This document shows, piece by piece, positions 1 to 7,843 of a DNA stretch of 64,000 bases. Made by a program: the position numbers and the translations under genes. Where the stretch lies: positions 167,350-231,349 of the forward strand of contig NZ_JAJSDX010000008.1 of NCBI RefSeq assembly GCF_021272205.1, written 5' to 3'. This stretch comes from Pantoea sp. Mb-10. Lineage in GTDB: Bacteria > Pseudomonadota > Gammaproteobacteria > Enterobacterales > Enterobacteriaceae. The first letter of the stretch is position 1. Each line of letters begins with the position of its first letter. The notes below the pieces were generated by a model. That model had not been told where the DNA came from. It was given only the letters and a program-made list of their open reading frames with translations, and made no database searches.

Positions 1-1098
1 CCTTTCGCACGCGATCTTCTCCTGCCAGACAGCGTGCGGCAGCAAAACCGCTGTGATGTGCTGATGAATGGTCACCGCTTCCGCGCCGATGCGCGCTCAA
101 CGTTCTGCAATGCCTGCAACCTCAGCATGGTCAATGCATTTGGGCTGACGGCACACTACGACGGCGGCGTGGATGTGATCATCACCGGCGATTCGCCGCA
201 GGAGCAGACCGCCTATCTCGCGTGGGCGCGCCATCTTTCCCGACTGTTTAACGCGCCTACCGCCGATAAGTCACGCGGCTTCAGCGGCTTTTTACAGACG
301 CTGGATGGCGTTGCCGAGCGGTACGCCGCCGACGTTTACGGCACCGATCCGGTGGCCCCTGCGCACCGTATCACCTGGCAACTGGCGCGCGATCCGCGCT
401 TTTTCAATATCTATCAAGACACCGCCTATGAAGCCGGCGCGCACTGGGCGTTACTCACGGAATTTATGCATTTTCAGTTTGATGAGCTGATGTTCAGCTT
501 CTCTGAGTCGGACTGCGGCAATCCTACGCTGATGGCCCATCTGCGCGGTCTGCGGGCGGAAACCCTGCTGCAGCGCAGCTATGCCGAAGGGATCCGCGAG
601 TATGTGCGCTTCGCGCTTGGCCTGATGGTGCAGAAAGATTTTCCGCCCCCGCTTATCGATGAAATGGCGGCACGCTATCAAGATGATGCGGCGATCGCCC
701 AGGCGCGCCAGCGGGCCGAGCGTTTTGCCTTGCAGGCCTTTGAGCTGAATGAAACGCAGCTGGTGTGCATGATCTTTTCACCCTTTGTGGCCGAAGGCCA
801 ACAGCTTGCCCGCTGGCTGCAGCAGCTGGACAACGCCCCTGATGAAGCGGCGGTGCGCGCGCTGCTGGGCGGCGAGAGCGACGACCCAGCGCTGGCGCAC
901 CGCCTGACCGCGCTCTCCGGCCTGACCGTGGCGCAGATGCGTCACTGCTGGCGTAGCGCGCAGGTCAGCTCTCTGCTGGAAGGCGGGCGCGGCGACGCGC
1001 TGTCGCGCGTGCTGCGTTTCGACCCGCACAAAGCGGTGATTCAGGTCCACAACGGTGCCTTACAAGACATCGTCACTGAAGTGATCTCCGGGCGCTAA
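1..1098 (+). CDS. Probable PP-loop (adenine nucleotide alpha-hydrolase-like) enzyme, 5' end missing
   Basis: The reading frame is open to the left edge, so the true start and N-terminus lie outside the window; about 365 C-terminal residues are present. A GTG at 34 is only an internal codon. Visible features are a CNAC cysteine pair, a following ITGDSPQEQ segment and a later FSFSESDCGNP segment. The cysteine pair followed by an ITG-type strand recalls PP-loop ATPases that activate a carboxylate or carbonyl for amidation, such as N-acetyl sugar amidotransferases, but the diagnostic SGGxDS loop would be upstream. It is the first visible gene of a five- or six-gene plus-strand operon, with 17 bp to the ATP-grasp gene. 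A class II glutaminase lies two genes downstream, so the pair could form a split amidotransferase. The function is inferred; the protein was not recognised as any named enzyme. Confidence 0.5.
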   Translation, partial: PFARDLLLPDSVRQQNRCDVLMNGHRFRADARSTFCNACNLSMVNAFGLTAHYDGGVDVIITGDSPQEQTAYLAWARHLSRLFNAPTADKSRGFSGFLQTLDGVAERYAADVYGTDPVAPAHRITWQLARDPRFFNIYQDTAYEAGAHWALLTEFMHFQFDELMFSFSESDCGNPTLMAHLRGLRAETLLQRSYAEGIREYVRFALGLMVQKDFPPPLIDEMAARYQDDAAIAQARQRAERFALQAFELNETQLVCMIFSPFVAEGQQLARWLQQLDNAPDEAAVRALLGGESDDPALAHRLTALSGLTVAQMRHCWRSAQVSSLLEGGRGDALSRVLRFDPHKAVIQVHNGALQDIVTEVISGR

Positions 1099-1115
1099 CC
1101 CGGTAAGGCGACACG

Positions 1116-2393
1116 ATGAAAAAGATTTTTCTGCAAATCGGCGCCACGCGCGACGGACAAAATCCCTACTGTGCCGTGGCCAAGCGTGAAGGCTATTTCA
1201 CAGTACTGGCGGAGATGAGCGATTTTATCGACTATCAAAGTCTGAGCCTTTCGCTGCCGTTCGATCTGATCGTGCGCCTTGACCGACCAGAAAACCCGTG
1301 GGACGTGCTGCAAGCGTATCTGCATGCCGGCATGCTGGAACATCCGCAGGTGGTGCTGGCAGGTTTTGAAGCCTATAACACCAGCGCCGGACGCGTGCGT
1401 GAACTGCTGGCCGGGCCCGATGCCGGTCCCGGCTTTATCCCGCCGGACAAGTATGCGCAGCGTATGGCGCTGCATAAAATCTCACCGCATTTGCCGCAGC
1501 CTGCGTTTCGTTTTTTCGCCTCGCCGCTCAGTATCCGGGATGCGCGTGACGCGCTGCTCTACCCTTGCGTCATTAAGCCGGTAGACGGCGGTGGCGGGCT
1601 GGGCGTCTGGCTGGTTGAGGCCGCGCATCAGCTGGATAATGTCATCAGCAAGCTGCAAGAAACGGTCAATTATGGCGGTCGCGGGTTTACCGGTTTTATT
1701 GTGGAAAGCTGGCTTAACGGTGACGAATATTCGCTGCAAGGCGTGGTGAATAATGGCCAGGCGGTGGCGCTGACCTGCTGTCAAAAAGTGATTGAGCGAC
1801 AGACCACGGAAGATGGCTGTATCAGCTTCTACGAATCCGGCCACGTCGCGATGGCAGCCGCGCAGCTTCCGCCCGCTTACGCGCGTCTGATGCACCTTTG
1901 TTGCAATACCTTTGGTTATCGCCAGGGCGCTTTCCATATCGACTTCATTATGGTGAACGGTAACGCCTGGTTCCTTGAAATGGGCTTCCGCCTCTCCGGT
2001 ATGGGTATCGTGAATTTAGTGGAAGAGGTCACTGGCCTGAACTGGGCCGAGATCGCTTTTCACATTGAAGCAGGTCACGGTATGCCCGCGCTGCATTTTC
2101 CACCGCAGCGCCAGGCGGTGGGCCGCTTGCGCCTGCGTCAGCCTCGGCATCAGGATGCCGCCGCGCGCTGGATTGCCGCACAGCAGCGCGGCGAACTGTT
2201 GCCGCCGCTCAGCCTCCCTGCGCTGGAGGTCGCGCCGCGTTCGTCGCTGTATGCCGATTTGACGCGCCACGCCGGTATTCTGGCCACCTTCAGCCTGACG
2301 GCAGCCAGTTGCGAAGAAGTGCTGGCGATTTTTCACCACATTCTCGACGTTCCGTCATTCACCTCCCGGAGAGATCTCCTATGTGCAGGATGA
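1116..2393 (+). CDS. ATP-grasp carboxylate-amine ligase
   Basis: This 425-residue protein has the ATP-grasp layout: a pre-ATP domain (about 1-115), a nucleotide-binding lysine in VIKP (Lys154), the flexible glycine-rich loop DGGGGLG (157-163), and metal/ATP ligands in FHIDF (Asp276) and FLEMGFR (Glu288, Arg292). The family couples a carboxylate to an amine through an acyl phosphate and includes amino-acid ligases of dipeptide antibiotic pathways such as BacD and DdaF. AAGGCG precedes the ATG at a normal distance. Its 3' end overlaps the start of the glutamine amidotransferase gene by 13 bp, which suggests translational coupling. The substrates are unknown. The C-terminal 100 residues are Arg/Ala/Leu-rich and hold no motif I recognise. 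Its neighbours (amidotransferase, oxygenase, exporter) suggest assembly of a small modified amino acid or peptide. Confidence 0.8.
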   Translation: MKKIFLQIGATRDGQNPYCAVAKREGYFTVLAEMSDFIDYQSLSLSLPFDLIVRLDRPENPWDVLQAYLHAGMLEHPQVVLAGFEAYNTSAGRVRELLAGPDAGPGFIPPDKYAQRMALHKISPHLPQPAFRFFASPLSIRDARDALLYPCVIKPVDGGGGLGVWLVEAAHQLDNVISKLQETVNYGGRGFTGFIVESWLNGDEYSLQGVVNNGQAVALTCCQKVIERQTTEDGCISFYESGHVAMAAAQLPPAYARLMHLCCNTFGYRQGAFHIDFIMVNGNAWFLEMGFRLSGMGIVNLVEEVTGLNWAEIAFHIEAGHGMPALHFPPQRQAVGRLRLRQPRHQDAAARWIAAQQRGELLPPLSLPALEVAPRSSLYADLTRHAGILATFSLTAASCEEVLAIFHHILDVPSFTSRRDLLCAG

Positions 2394-3091
2394 TTCTGGC
2401 GCACGGCCAGTTTGATGCAGTGAAGGTGCTGGACGCTGCGCGCGCCATGAGCTGTGGCGAAACCGCCAACCATGAAGGTCCGATCAAGGCCCATCCCAAC
2501 GGCTGGGGCTGCCTATGGTGGGAGCGCGGGCGTATTCACACGCTGCACGGTACCGGCACTTTTGCGGACGCGCTGCCGGGCATTGACAGCGATGCCATGC
2601 GGAACAGTCCGCTGTTAGCGGTGCACGTACGTCACGCCACGCTGAGTAAAAATCAGGGCATGGAATTTTCACATCCGCTGTGGCGCGCCAGCGGCGGCAC
2701 GCACTGGTACATGATGCATAACGGTTTTCTGCCCACGGTGTATGCCCAGTTGGGCATGACAGCCTCACGCTTTGATTCCGCCGAATACCTTGAATACTTA
2801 GTGGATCACGTCACGCCCGCTGACTTTACCCGCGACTATCTGCGCAACAAAATGGCGCGCGTGGCGCCGGGCGGCAGCGCCGGCAATGCCATTTTCGTCA
2901 CGCGAGAGAAAGCGTGGGCGTGGCAGTGGCATCCAGAAGACACGCCCTATCCTGAGTATTTCACGCTGCATCGCTATCAGCGCCACAACGCCACGTTTAT
3001 CTCCTCTGAACCCATTACCGCGCTCGGTTCGGCACCTGACTGGTGCCGAATGCATAACCATGAACTTCATGAAATCTCGCTTGAGGAGTGA
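2381..3091 (+). CDS. Class II glutamine amidotransferase (YafJ/EgtC-like)
   Basis: The 236-residue protein begins Met-Cys-Arg, so removal of Met leaves the Ntn-type catalytic Cys as residue 1, the hallmark of class II glutamine amidotransferases. The HPNGWG, VHVRHAT and MMHNGF segments match the substrate-pocket motifs of the YafJ/EgtC type. I chose the ATG at 2381 rather than an upstream in-frame codon because it gives the N-terminal Cys and has GGAGA just upstream. There is no synthetase domain in the polypeptide, so ammonia would have to be passed to a partner (the upstream PP-loop-like protein or the ATP-grasp ligase). Alternatively it may hydrolyse a gamma-glutamyl amide, as EgtC does in ergothioneine synthesis. 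It overlaps the ligase gene by 13 bp and ends 5 bp before the oxygenase ATG. Confidence 0.85.
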   Translation: MCRMILAHGQFDAVKVLDAARAMSCGETANHEGPIKAHPNGWGCLWWERGRIHTLHGTGTFADALPGIDSDAMRNSPLLAVHVRHATLSKNQGMEFSHPLWRASGGTHWYMMHNGFLPTVYAQLGMTASRFDSAEYLEYLVDHVTPADFTRDYLRNKMARVAPGGSAGNAIFVTREKAWAWQWHPEDTPYPEYFTLHRYQRHNATFISSEPITALGSAPDWCRMHNHELHEISLEE

Positions 3092-3096
3092 CCAGC

Positions 3097-3897
3097 ATGG
3101 CCATTTTCAATCAGATACGCGTTATTAATCCGTCCATGTTTGTAGAAAGCACATGGCTGGATGACATCGTCACCGCACGGGTGCCGCTGCTGGTATTGCG
3201 AAACTTCCTGACGCGCGAAACGCGTGAGACCGTGGTCGCCGATTTACAACGCTGCCGTGATCAGGTGCGCGTTTCGCACTATCCCAACGGCGCGCTGACG
3301 ACCCTTGGGCCCTATTTGGCCAAGCACACGGCGGCGCCGGAAAACTATTTTACGGCGCTGCGCGATCTGCAACCGGCGCTGCCGCCCTCGCTGGATGCGC
3401 TACGCGCTCAGGTCTACGGTTGGGTCGAGCACGCCTTGCGTCTCGATAGCCTGCACGTTGCCAATGAACCGACGCTGGGCAGCTATGCCGGATCGATCGT
3501 GCGTTTTCATGCCGACGGCGTGGCGAATCCGCTGCATAACGACAGCATCGTGCGCGATGCCGCCGGCAGTGGCCTGGCGGTTACGCAAATTCTGCATCAG
3601 CTGAGCTGCGTGGTATGCCTGCAAGAGTGCAATACGGGCGGGGCGCTGCGTATTTACAACAAAAAATGGCAGCCAGAGGATGAAGCCTTCAAAACGCCCG
3701 GCGAGCTCGGCTATCAGCAAGCGGTGGTTGAAAACAGCGAAATCTGCACCTTCTCACCGCGCAGCGGCGATATCTATCTTTTCAACCCGGCGTTTTATCA
3801 CGAGATCGATCGCGTGCACGGCGACACGCGCATCACCATGGGCTTCTTTTTTGGCCTGACCGACAAAAAAATGAAACACGCCATTGCCTGGAGCTAG
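3097..3897 (+). CDS. 2-oxoglutarate/Fe(II)-dependent oxygenase
   Basis: This 266-residue protein has the facial-triad pattern of 2OG-Fe(II) oxygenases. His147-Asn-Asp149 sits in PLHNDS, a distal His241 lies in RVHGDTRIT, and Arg245 four residues later is a typical 2-oxoglutarate-binding position (His235 is an alternative ligand). The SGDIYLFNP strand before the distal His is also characteristic. Such enzymes hydroxylate, desaturate or cyclise amino acids and peptides. The ATG at 3097 is preferred over a GTG at 3088 because a GGAG lies at a better distance. It sits in the middle of the operon, immediately after the amidotransferase and 27 bp before the YbaK-type gene. The substrate is unknown and is presumably made by the neighbouring ligase. 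Confidence 0.8.
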   Translation: MAIFNQIRVINPSMFVESTWLDDIVTARVPLLVLRNFLTRETRETVVADLQRCRDQVRVSHYPNGALTTLGPYLAKHTAAPENYFTALRDLQPALPPSLDALRAQVYGWVEHALRLDSLHVANEPTLGSYAGSIVRFHADGVANPLHNDSIVRDAAGSGLAVTQILHQLSCVVCLQECNTGGALRIYNKKWQPEDEAFKTPGELGYQQAVVENSEICTFSPRSGDIYLFNPAFYHEIDRVHGDTRITMGFFFGLTDKKMKHAIAWS

Positions 3898-3924
3898 TGC
3901 CCGGCTTTAAACGAGGAAACCGTG

Positions 3925-4425
3925 ATGACCACCTTTGAGAAAGTGATTGCCCTGCTGGATGAACACCACGCCCGATATCAGGTGGTGGAACATGAAGCCG
4001 TCGGCCAAACCGACGTGATTAGCGCCATACGCGGCAATGCGCTGCATCAAGCCGCCAAAGCAATGGTGCTTGACGTGACGCTGCCGGAAGGTGCCGGGAC
4101 GCGTTACCTGCTGGCGATTGTGCCCGGTGACTGCAAGATTAATTTCAAAAGCGCGGCGCGAGCCATTGGCGGCAAGAAATCGAGTTTTGCCGATGCGGAA
4201 ACCGCGCAGACGCTAACGCAATGCGTGATGGGCGCAGTGCCGCCGTTGAGTTTTGATGACCGACTGGCGCTGCGCGTGGATGCGCGCCTGCGCGATGTTG
4301 GCACGCTGTGGTTTAACGCCGGTACGCTGGATCGCTCTGTGGCGCTGGACGTGGCGGATTTCTTCCGCATTGTGGGTGATGCGTGCTGTGCAGACATTGC
4401 GACGCCAATGACGGCAGCGGCGTGA
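3925..4425 (+). CDS. YbaK/ProX-family aminoacyl-tRNA deacylase
   Basis: The 166-residue protein fits the freestanding editing-domain superfamily (YbaK, ProX, PrdX). It has an N-terminal helix, a VVEHEA strand, a KAMVLD segment, and the conserved lysine region KINFKSAARAIGGKKSSFAD. Members hydrolyse mischarged aminoacyl-tRNAs. The ATG at 3925 is chosen over a GTG at 3922 because AGGA is spaced seven bases from the ATG. It is flanked by biosynthetic genes upstream and an exporter 19 bp downstream. In that position it may be a self-protection factor that clears tRNAs charged with a toxic amino acid made by the operon; this is inference from context. It could instead be an ordinary editing factor that happens to be here. 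Confidence 0.8.
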   Translation: MTTFEKVIALLDEHHARYQVVEHEAVGQTDVISAIRGNALHQAAKAMVLDVTLPEGAGTRYLLAIVPGDCKINFKSAARAIGGKKSSFADAETAQTLTQCVMGAVPPLSFDDRLALRVDARLRDVGTLWFNAGTLDRSVALDVADFFRIVGDACCADIATPMTAAA

Positions 4426-4444
4426 AACCGCTCAAGGATTATGT

Positions 4445-5350
4445 ATGCCTGTAAAAGATATGTTGTTAGCGCTGTGCGTGGTGGTGGCGTGGGGCGTCAA
4501 TTTTGTGGTGATTAAACTGGGACTTCACGGCATGCCGCCGTTTCTGCTGGCCGGATTGCGCTTCACGCTGGTGGCGTTTCCCGCGATCTTGTTGGTGAAA
4601 CGCCCGCACATTCCGCTGCGCTGGCTAGTGGTGTACGGCATCACCATCAGCTTTGGCCAGTTTGCCTTTTTGTTTCTCGCCATTAAATTGGGGATGCCCG
4701 CCGGGCTGGCTTCGCTGGTGCTTCAGGCGCAGGCCTTCTTTACGCTGCTGCTGGGCGCACTGCTGCTGGCAGAAAAGCTGCGCTGGAATCACATTGCGGG
4801 CATCCTCATCGCCACGCTCGGCATGTTTTTGCTGGCGACTTCCGGCATGGAGGGCCAAGGCACCGCGGGAATAACGCTGACCACCATGATGCTGACGCTG
4901 GCCGCCGCGCTCTCGTGGGCGCTAGGCAATATCACCAATAAAATCATTTTGCGCAATCGCAAGGTGCCCGTGATGTCGCTGGTGGTGTGGAGTGCGCTGG
5001 TGCCGATAGTCCCGTTCTTTGCGTGTTCGTGGTGGTTTGAAGGCAGTGAAACCATCGTCGCCAGCTTGGCTAATATCTCTCTGCAAACTCTGCTGGCGCT
5101 CGTATATCTCGCCTTTATCGCCACCATCGTAGGCTATGCGATTTGGGGGAATTTGCTCAGTCGCTATGAGACGTGGCGCATCGCGCCACTGTCGCTGTTG
5201 GTGCCGGTGGTAGGGATTGTCAGCGCCGCGCTGGTGCTCGACGAGACGCTCTCGCCGCAGCAAATCGTGGGCGCGGCCGTCATCGTTGCAGGCTTGCTGG
5301 TGAATGTCTTTGGCGGCATGGTGAGCCAGCGCTTGCTGGTGCGCACCTGA
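4445..5350 (+). CDS. eamA: EamA-type O-acetylserine/cysteine exporter
   Basis: This 301-residue inner-membrane protein of the drug/metabolite transporter superfamily has two repeated EamA domains and about ten hydrophobic segments. It closely resembles E. coli EamA (YdeD), sharing the WGVNFVVIKLGLH, GMPAGLASLVLQAQAFFT, MSLVVWSAL and RYETWRIAPLSLLVPVVGI segments. E. coli EamA exports cysteine and O-acetylserine. An AGGA sits just before the ATG. It is the last gene of the left-hand operon, so it may export that pathway's product, a thiol or a hydroxy-amino-acid derivative. Equally, it may be an independent resident gene. It is followed by the ibpA terminator in convergent orientation. Confidence 0.85.
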   Translation: MPVKDMLLALCVVVAWGVNFVVIKLGLHGMPPFLLAGLRFTLVAFPAILLVKRPHIPLRWLVVYGITISFGQFAFLFLAIKLGMPAGLASLVLQAQAFFTLLLGALLLAEKLRWNHIAGILIATLGMFLLATSGMEGQGTAGITLTTMMLTLAAALSWALGNITNKIILRNRKVPVMSLVVWSALVPIVPFFACSWWFEGSETIVASLANISLQTLLALVYLAFIATIVGYAIWGNLLSRYETWRIAPLSLLVPVVGIVSAALVLDETLSPQQIVGAAVIVAGLLVNVFGGMVSQRLLVRT

Positions 5351-5374
5351 TGTTCGTGCGGCGTTAAAGCAGGT

Positions 5375-5402
5375 AAAAAAAACGCCGCATCGCTGCGGCG
5401 TT
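5375..5402 (-). terminator. Rho-independent terminator of ibpA
   Basis: A perfect 9-bp stem with a four-base loop (5381-5402) is followed, on the minus strand, by a run of T residues (the A tract at 5375-5382). It lies between the convergent eamA and ibpA genes and should stop ibpA transcription. The plus-strand T tract is short, so it is a weaker stop for eamA. Confidence 0.85.
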
Positions 5403-5419
5403 TGGGGTGTTTACACGTC

Positions 5420-5836
5420 TTACTTCAGGATTTCAATGCGGCGCGGTTTCGCCTCTTCGGGGACGATACGCTCCAGATCGATGCTCAGCAGGCCCAGCTC
5501 AAGGCGCGCATCGCGCACCACGATGTGGTCGGCCAGCTGGAATTTACGTTCAAAATTACGCTCGGCAATGCCCTGGTACAGGTATTTGCGTTCGGGCTGC
5601 TCGTCCGGATGGGCGCCGCGCACGATCAGCATGTTGTCGTGGGCGGTAATCTCTAACTCGCTCTGGGAAAAACCGGCCACCGCAATGGTAATACGGTAAT
5701 GGTTTTCGTCCACCAGCTCGACGTTATAAGGAGGGTAGCCGCCGTTCGCCTGGTTAGGATTGGATTCCAACAGGTTGAACAGACGATCAAAACCGATAGA
5801 TGAGCGATAAAGTGGTGACAGATCAAAATTACGCAT
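5420..5836 (-). CDS. ibpA: Small heat shock protein IbpA
   Basis: The 138-residue alpha-crystallin-domain chaperone starts [12 protein letters not shown] as in E. coli IbpA. It keeps the [23 protein letters not shown] and LSIDLERI strands and ends in a C-terminal IEI-type anchor motif (RRIEILK). It binds aggregating proteins for later refolding by DnaK/ClpB. The start at 5836 is set by homology and by an AGGAG; the frame continues upstream only through the leader. No ibpB follows: the next gene is eamA in the opposite direction. This fits the single-sHsp state known for Erwiniaceae. Expression is predicted to be controlled by a sigma-32 promoter and a ROSE-type thermometer just upstream. Confidence 0.96.
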   Translation of the reverse strand: MRNFDLSPLYRSSIGFDRLFNLLESNPNQANGGYPPYNVELVDENHYRITIAVAGFSQSELEITAHDNMLIVRGAHPDEQPERKYLYQGIAERNFERKFQLADHIVVRDARLELGLLSIDLERIVPEEAKPRRIEILK

Positions 5837-5900
5837 AATAAGACTCCTGATTTTCAGCAAGTTTTGGCAACCTTCCATGCAGGACAGGCTGTGTGGTTCC
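5837..5900 (-). promoter_or_regulatory. ROSE-type RNA thermometer in the ibpA leader
   Basis: On the minus strand the ibpA leader carries TTGCT (5856-5860), the U(U/C)GCU motif of ROSE elements. It lies a few bases before the AGGAG Shine-Dalgarno (about 5844-5848) and can pair with it through the loop GAAAAT. Upstream segments of the leader can form further hairpins. E. coli ibpA has such a thermometer. Folding was judged by eye only. Confidence 0.7.
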
Positions 5901-5940
5901 TGACTGTCCCTGTCGGCAACAATCAGGCAACCGCATGTTA

Positions 5941-5969
5941 AAAATGGGTACAACGCGGTCGCTTTCAAG
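5941..5969 (-). promoter_or_regulatory. Sigma-32 heat-shock promoter of ibpA
   Basis: Read on the minus strand, CTTGAAA (5963-5969) and CCCATTTT (5941-5948) are separated by 14 bases, an excellent match to the RpoH consensus. The predicted transcript has a leader of roughly 95 bases, long enough for the thermometer. Confidence 0.88.
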
Positions 5970-6122
5970 GGGTCAATGCGTATTTTTTTTCAGCATAATT
6001 CACAAATTGACATACACTCAGTGCATTAATCCCCGGATCGGTTTGACACTGCCACAGAGCGCTGCGTCCTTCCGGTGAAACACTCCAGCCAAGGCGATGC
6101 CATGACTGAAGGGAAGACCAAC

Positions 6123-6482
6123 ATGAAATTGATGAAAAGCCTATCGCTATCCAGCCTGTTTGTTTGCTGTGCGCTCACCACGTCGGGCTGCGCCAGCGTC
6201 ATGTCGCACACCGGCGGCGATCAGGGGTATTATCCCGGTACGCGCGCCAGCGCCCGTATCATTGCTGACGATAACAGCGGCTGGGTCATGAAGCCGCTGG
6301 CGGTGATCGACTTACCGTTCTCGGCGGTGATGGATACGCTTTTACTGCCGTGGGACTGGCTGCGTGCCGATGACGGCACCCATAAAAATTCCGCGCACGA
6401 TCGCGTGCTGCAGAGTGAAAAACAAGCGGGCACCGAGGCCAGCCTGGCAACTGCCGCCGCTATGCCTGCGACTGCGCACTAA
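6123..6482 (+). CDS. yidQ: YidQ family lipoprotein
   Basis: The product is 119 residues. A basic, hydrophobic signal sequence ends in a lipobox around TTSGC, so the mature protein should begin at a lipidated Cys. The CASVMSHTGG, YPGTRASA and DLPFSAVMDTLLLPWD segments are shared with E. coli YidQ (YceK/YidQ lipoprotein family), whose role is unknown. The ATG at 6123 is chosen because a purine-rich GAAGGGAAG precedes it and the signal peptide then starts normally. Its 3' end overlaps the end of the convergent yidR by 23 bp. Confidence 0.85.
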   Translation: MKLMKSLSLSSLFVCCALTTSGCASVMSHTGGDQGYYPGTRASARIIADDNSGWVMKPLAVIDLPFSAVMDTLLLPWDWLRADDGTHKNSAHDRVLQSEKQAGTEASLATAAAMPATAH

Positions 6483-7722
6483 CGTAAAACAGCTGACGCC
6501 ATCCCGCAACGTCCCGCATATAGGCAATTTTCTCTCCGTCTGGTGACCACACCACCGCATCACCAGACGGCGCGCGCGCGCTGCGCGCAGTGAGCCGCTG
6601 GCACTGGCCGCTGGCAACGTCACAGACCATCACGCTGTTATCACACACAAACGCCACCGCATTGCCCGCCGGATGCCAACTAAAAGCCGATTGGATGCTG
6701 TGCTGCAGCTGCGTTACCTGACGCGGCGCGCCGCCGTTGGGTGACACGGTCCAGAGCTGAACGGTCTGGCGGTGGTCAGTCATCAAAAATGCGATAGCGC
6801 TGCCGTCGGGCGAGGCACGAAGCCAGTGCCGCGGCTGCAGCGCCAAGCCGTGCGTATAAGTGATCCGGCGCTGCTGAACGCCTGCCGGTGGCGCGGGCAG
6901 CGTGGTGGCCGTGCCTTCTAACGGCGCGCTGCCCGCCTGCGCGTAATCACTTAACGCTTCCGGCAGATCCACCACGAACACTTCGGGCACCTTGCTGCCG
7001 TCCACCGCGCGCGTGTCGCCGATAAAGGCGATGGCCCAGCGCTGCCACTCTCCGTTCGTCTTTTGATAGCCCTGATGGCCAATCCAGCACTCTTCATAGG
7101 CGCGATCGATCTGGTCGCTGCCCGGCTGCGGATCGCGCTGCGTCTGGCTGACCAGCACGCAGAAATGGCTGCCATCGTATTCGCGCGGATGCTGCTTCGG
7201 TGGGCACACCGGATGCAGCGGAAGCGCCACGCCCACGTTGCGCAGATCTTCGCGCGCATCCCACGCGTGCATCACGTGATCGTTGTAGGTAAAGCTCAGG
7301 CGCGATCCGTCCGGACTAAACACATGCACGTGGGAACCGCCGCGCAGGGCACCGGGCGTAAAAGGCGCCGTGATATCGCAAGCGTCCAGATTTTCCGCAC
7401 GCCCCTGCTGAACGATCACGCCGCGTCGGTGATGAAAATCATAGTGCCAGTGCGCATCGGGGTGTTCGGGGCCGTGGATACAGACATAGCGCGGCGGATT
7501 ATCCGGACTCACCGTGACAACCCCCACGTGCGCCCCGTCACGCGCCTGATACAGCACCTCCGTGGTGCCGCTCTCTGCATGGACGCGCTCAATGGTTAAG
7601 CCGGTAAACGACGCGCCGGAGGGACGCACGTCAAACGCCAGCCACTGGCTGTCTGCTGTCCAGACATTGATATTGGTTAGCTGATGATGACGGGGGGCAA
7701 AGGTGAGCTGCTTCTCTGACAT
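6460..7722 (-). CDS. yidR: YidR, beta-propeller protein of the DUF3748 family
   Basis: The 420-residue protein resembles E. coli YidR (about 415 residues). Repeated SPDG motifs (SPDGSRLSF, SPDGSAIAF, SPDGEKIAY) mark TolB-like beta-propeller blades, a fold shared with oligogalacturonate lyases. There is no signal peptide, so it is probably cytoplasmic. Its biochemical role is not established. It is transcribed towards yidQ and overlaps that gene's 3' end. In E. coli yidQ and yidR are also adjacent. Confidence 0.88.
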   Translation of the reverse strand: MSEKQLTFAPRHHQLTNINVWTADSQWLAFDVRPSGASFTGLTIERVHAESGTTEVLYQARDGAHVGVVTVSPDNPPRYVCIHGPEHPDAHWHYDFHHRRGVIVQQGRAENLDACDITAPFTPGALRGGSHVHVFSPDGSRLSFTYNDHVMHAWDAREDLRNVGVALPLHPVCPPKQHPREYDGSHFCVLVSQTQRDPQPGSDQIDRAYEECWIGHQGYQKTNGEWQRWAIAFIGDTRAVDGSKVPEVFVVDLPEALSDYAQAGSAPLEGTATTLPAPPAGVQQRRITYTHGLALQPRHWLRASPDGSAIAFLMTDHRQTVQLWTVSPNGGAPRQVTQLQHSIQSAFSWHPAGNAVAFVCDNSVMVCDVASGQCQRLTARSARAPSGDAVVWSPDGEKIAYMRDVAGWRQLFYVSAQSQA

Positions 7723-7801
7723 AGGACAACCTTACTTTCAACGTTGCCAAATAAAGTACGTGATAATGCCCTGCGCTGCAGGATTTTTGCGGGAGTAAAG
7801 G

Positions 7802-7837
7802 AGAAAAAGTGTGCACCGCCTGGGGCGCAGGCGGTGC
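7802..7837 (-). terminator. Terminator of yidA
   Basis: A 9-bp perfect stem (7813-7821 with 7829-7837) is followed on the minus strand by a T-rich stretch. It lies immediately downstream of the yidA stop. Confidence 0.75.
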
Positions 7838-7843
7838 GGCGTA

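Noticed and set aside
7063..7599. 178-residue plus-strand ORF
   Set aside because: It lies fully antisense within yidR, has no recognisable domain and no ribosome-binding site. It is a shadow ORF of a GC-rich gene.
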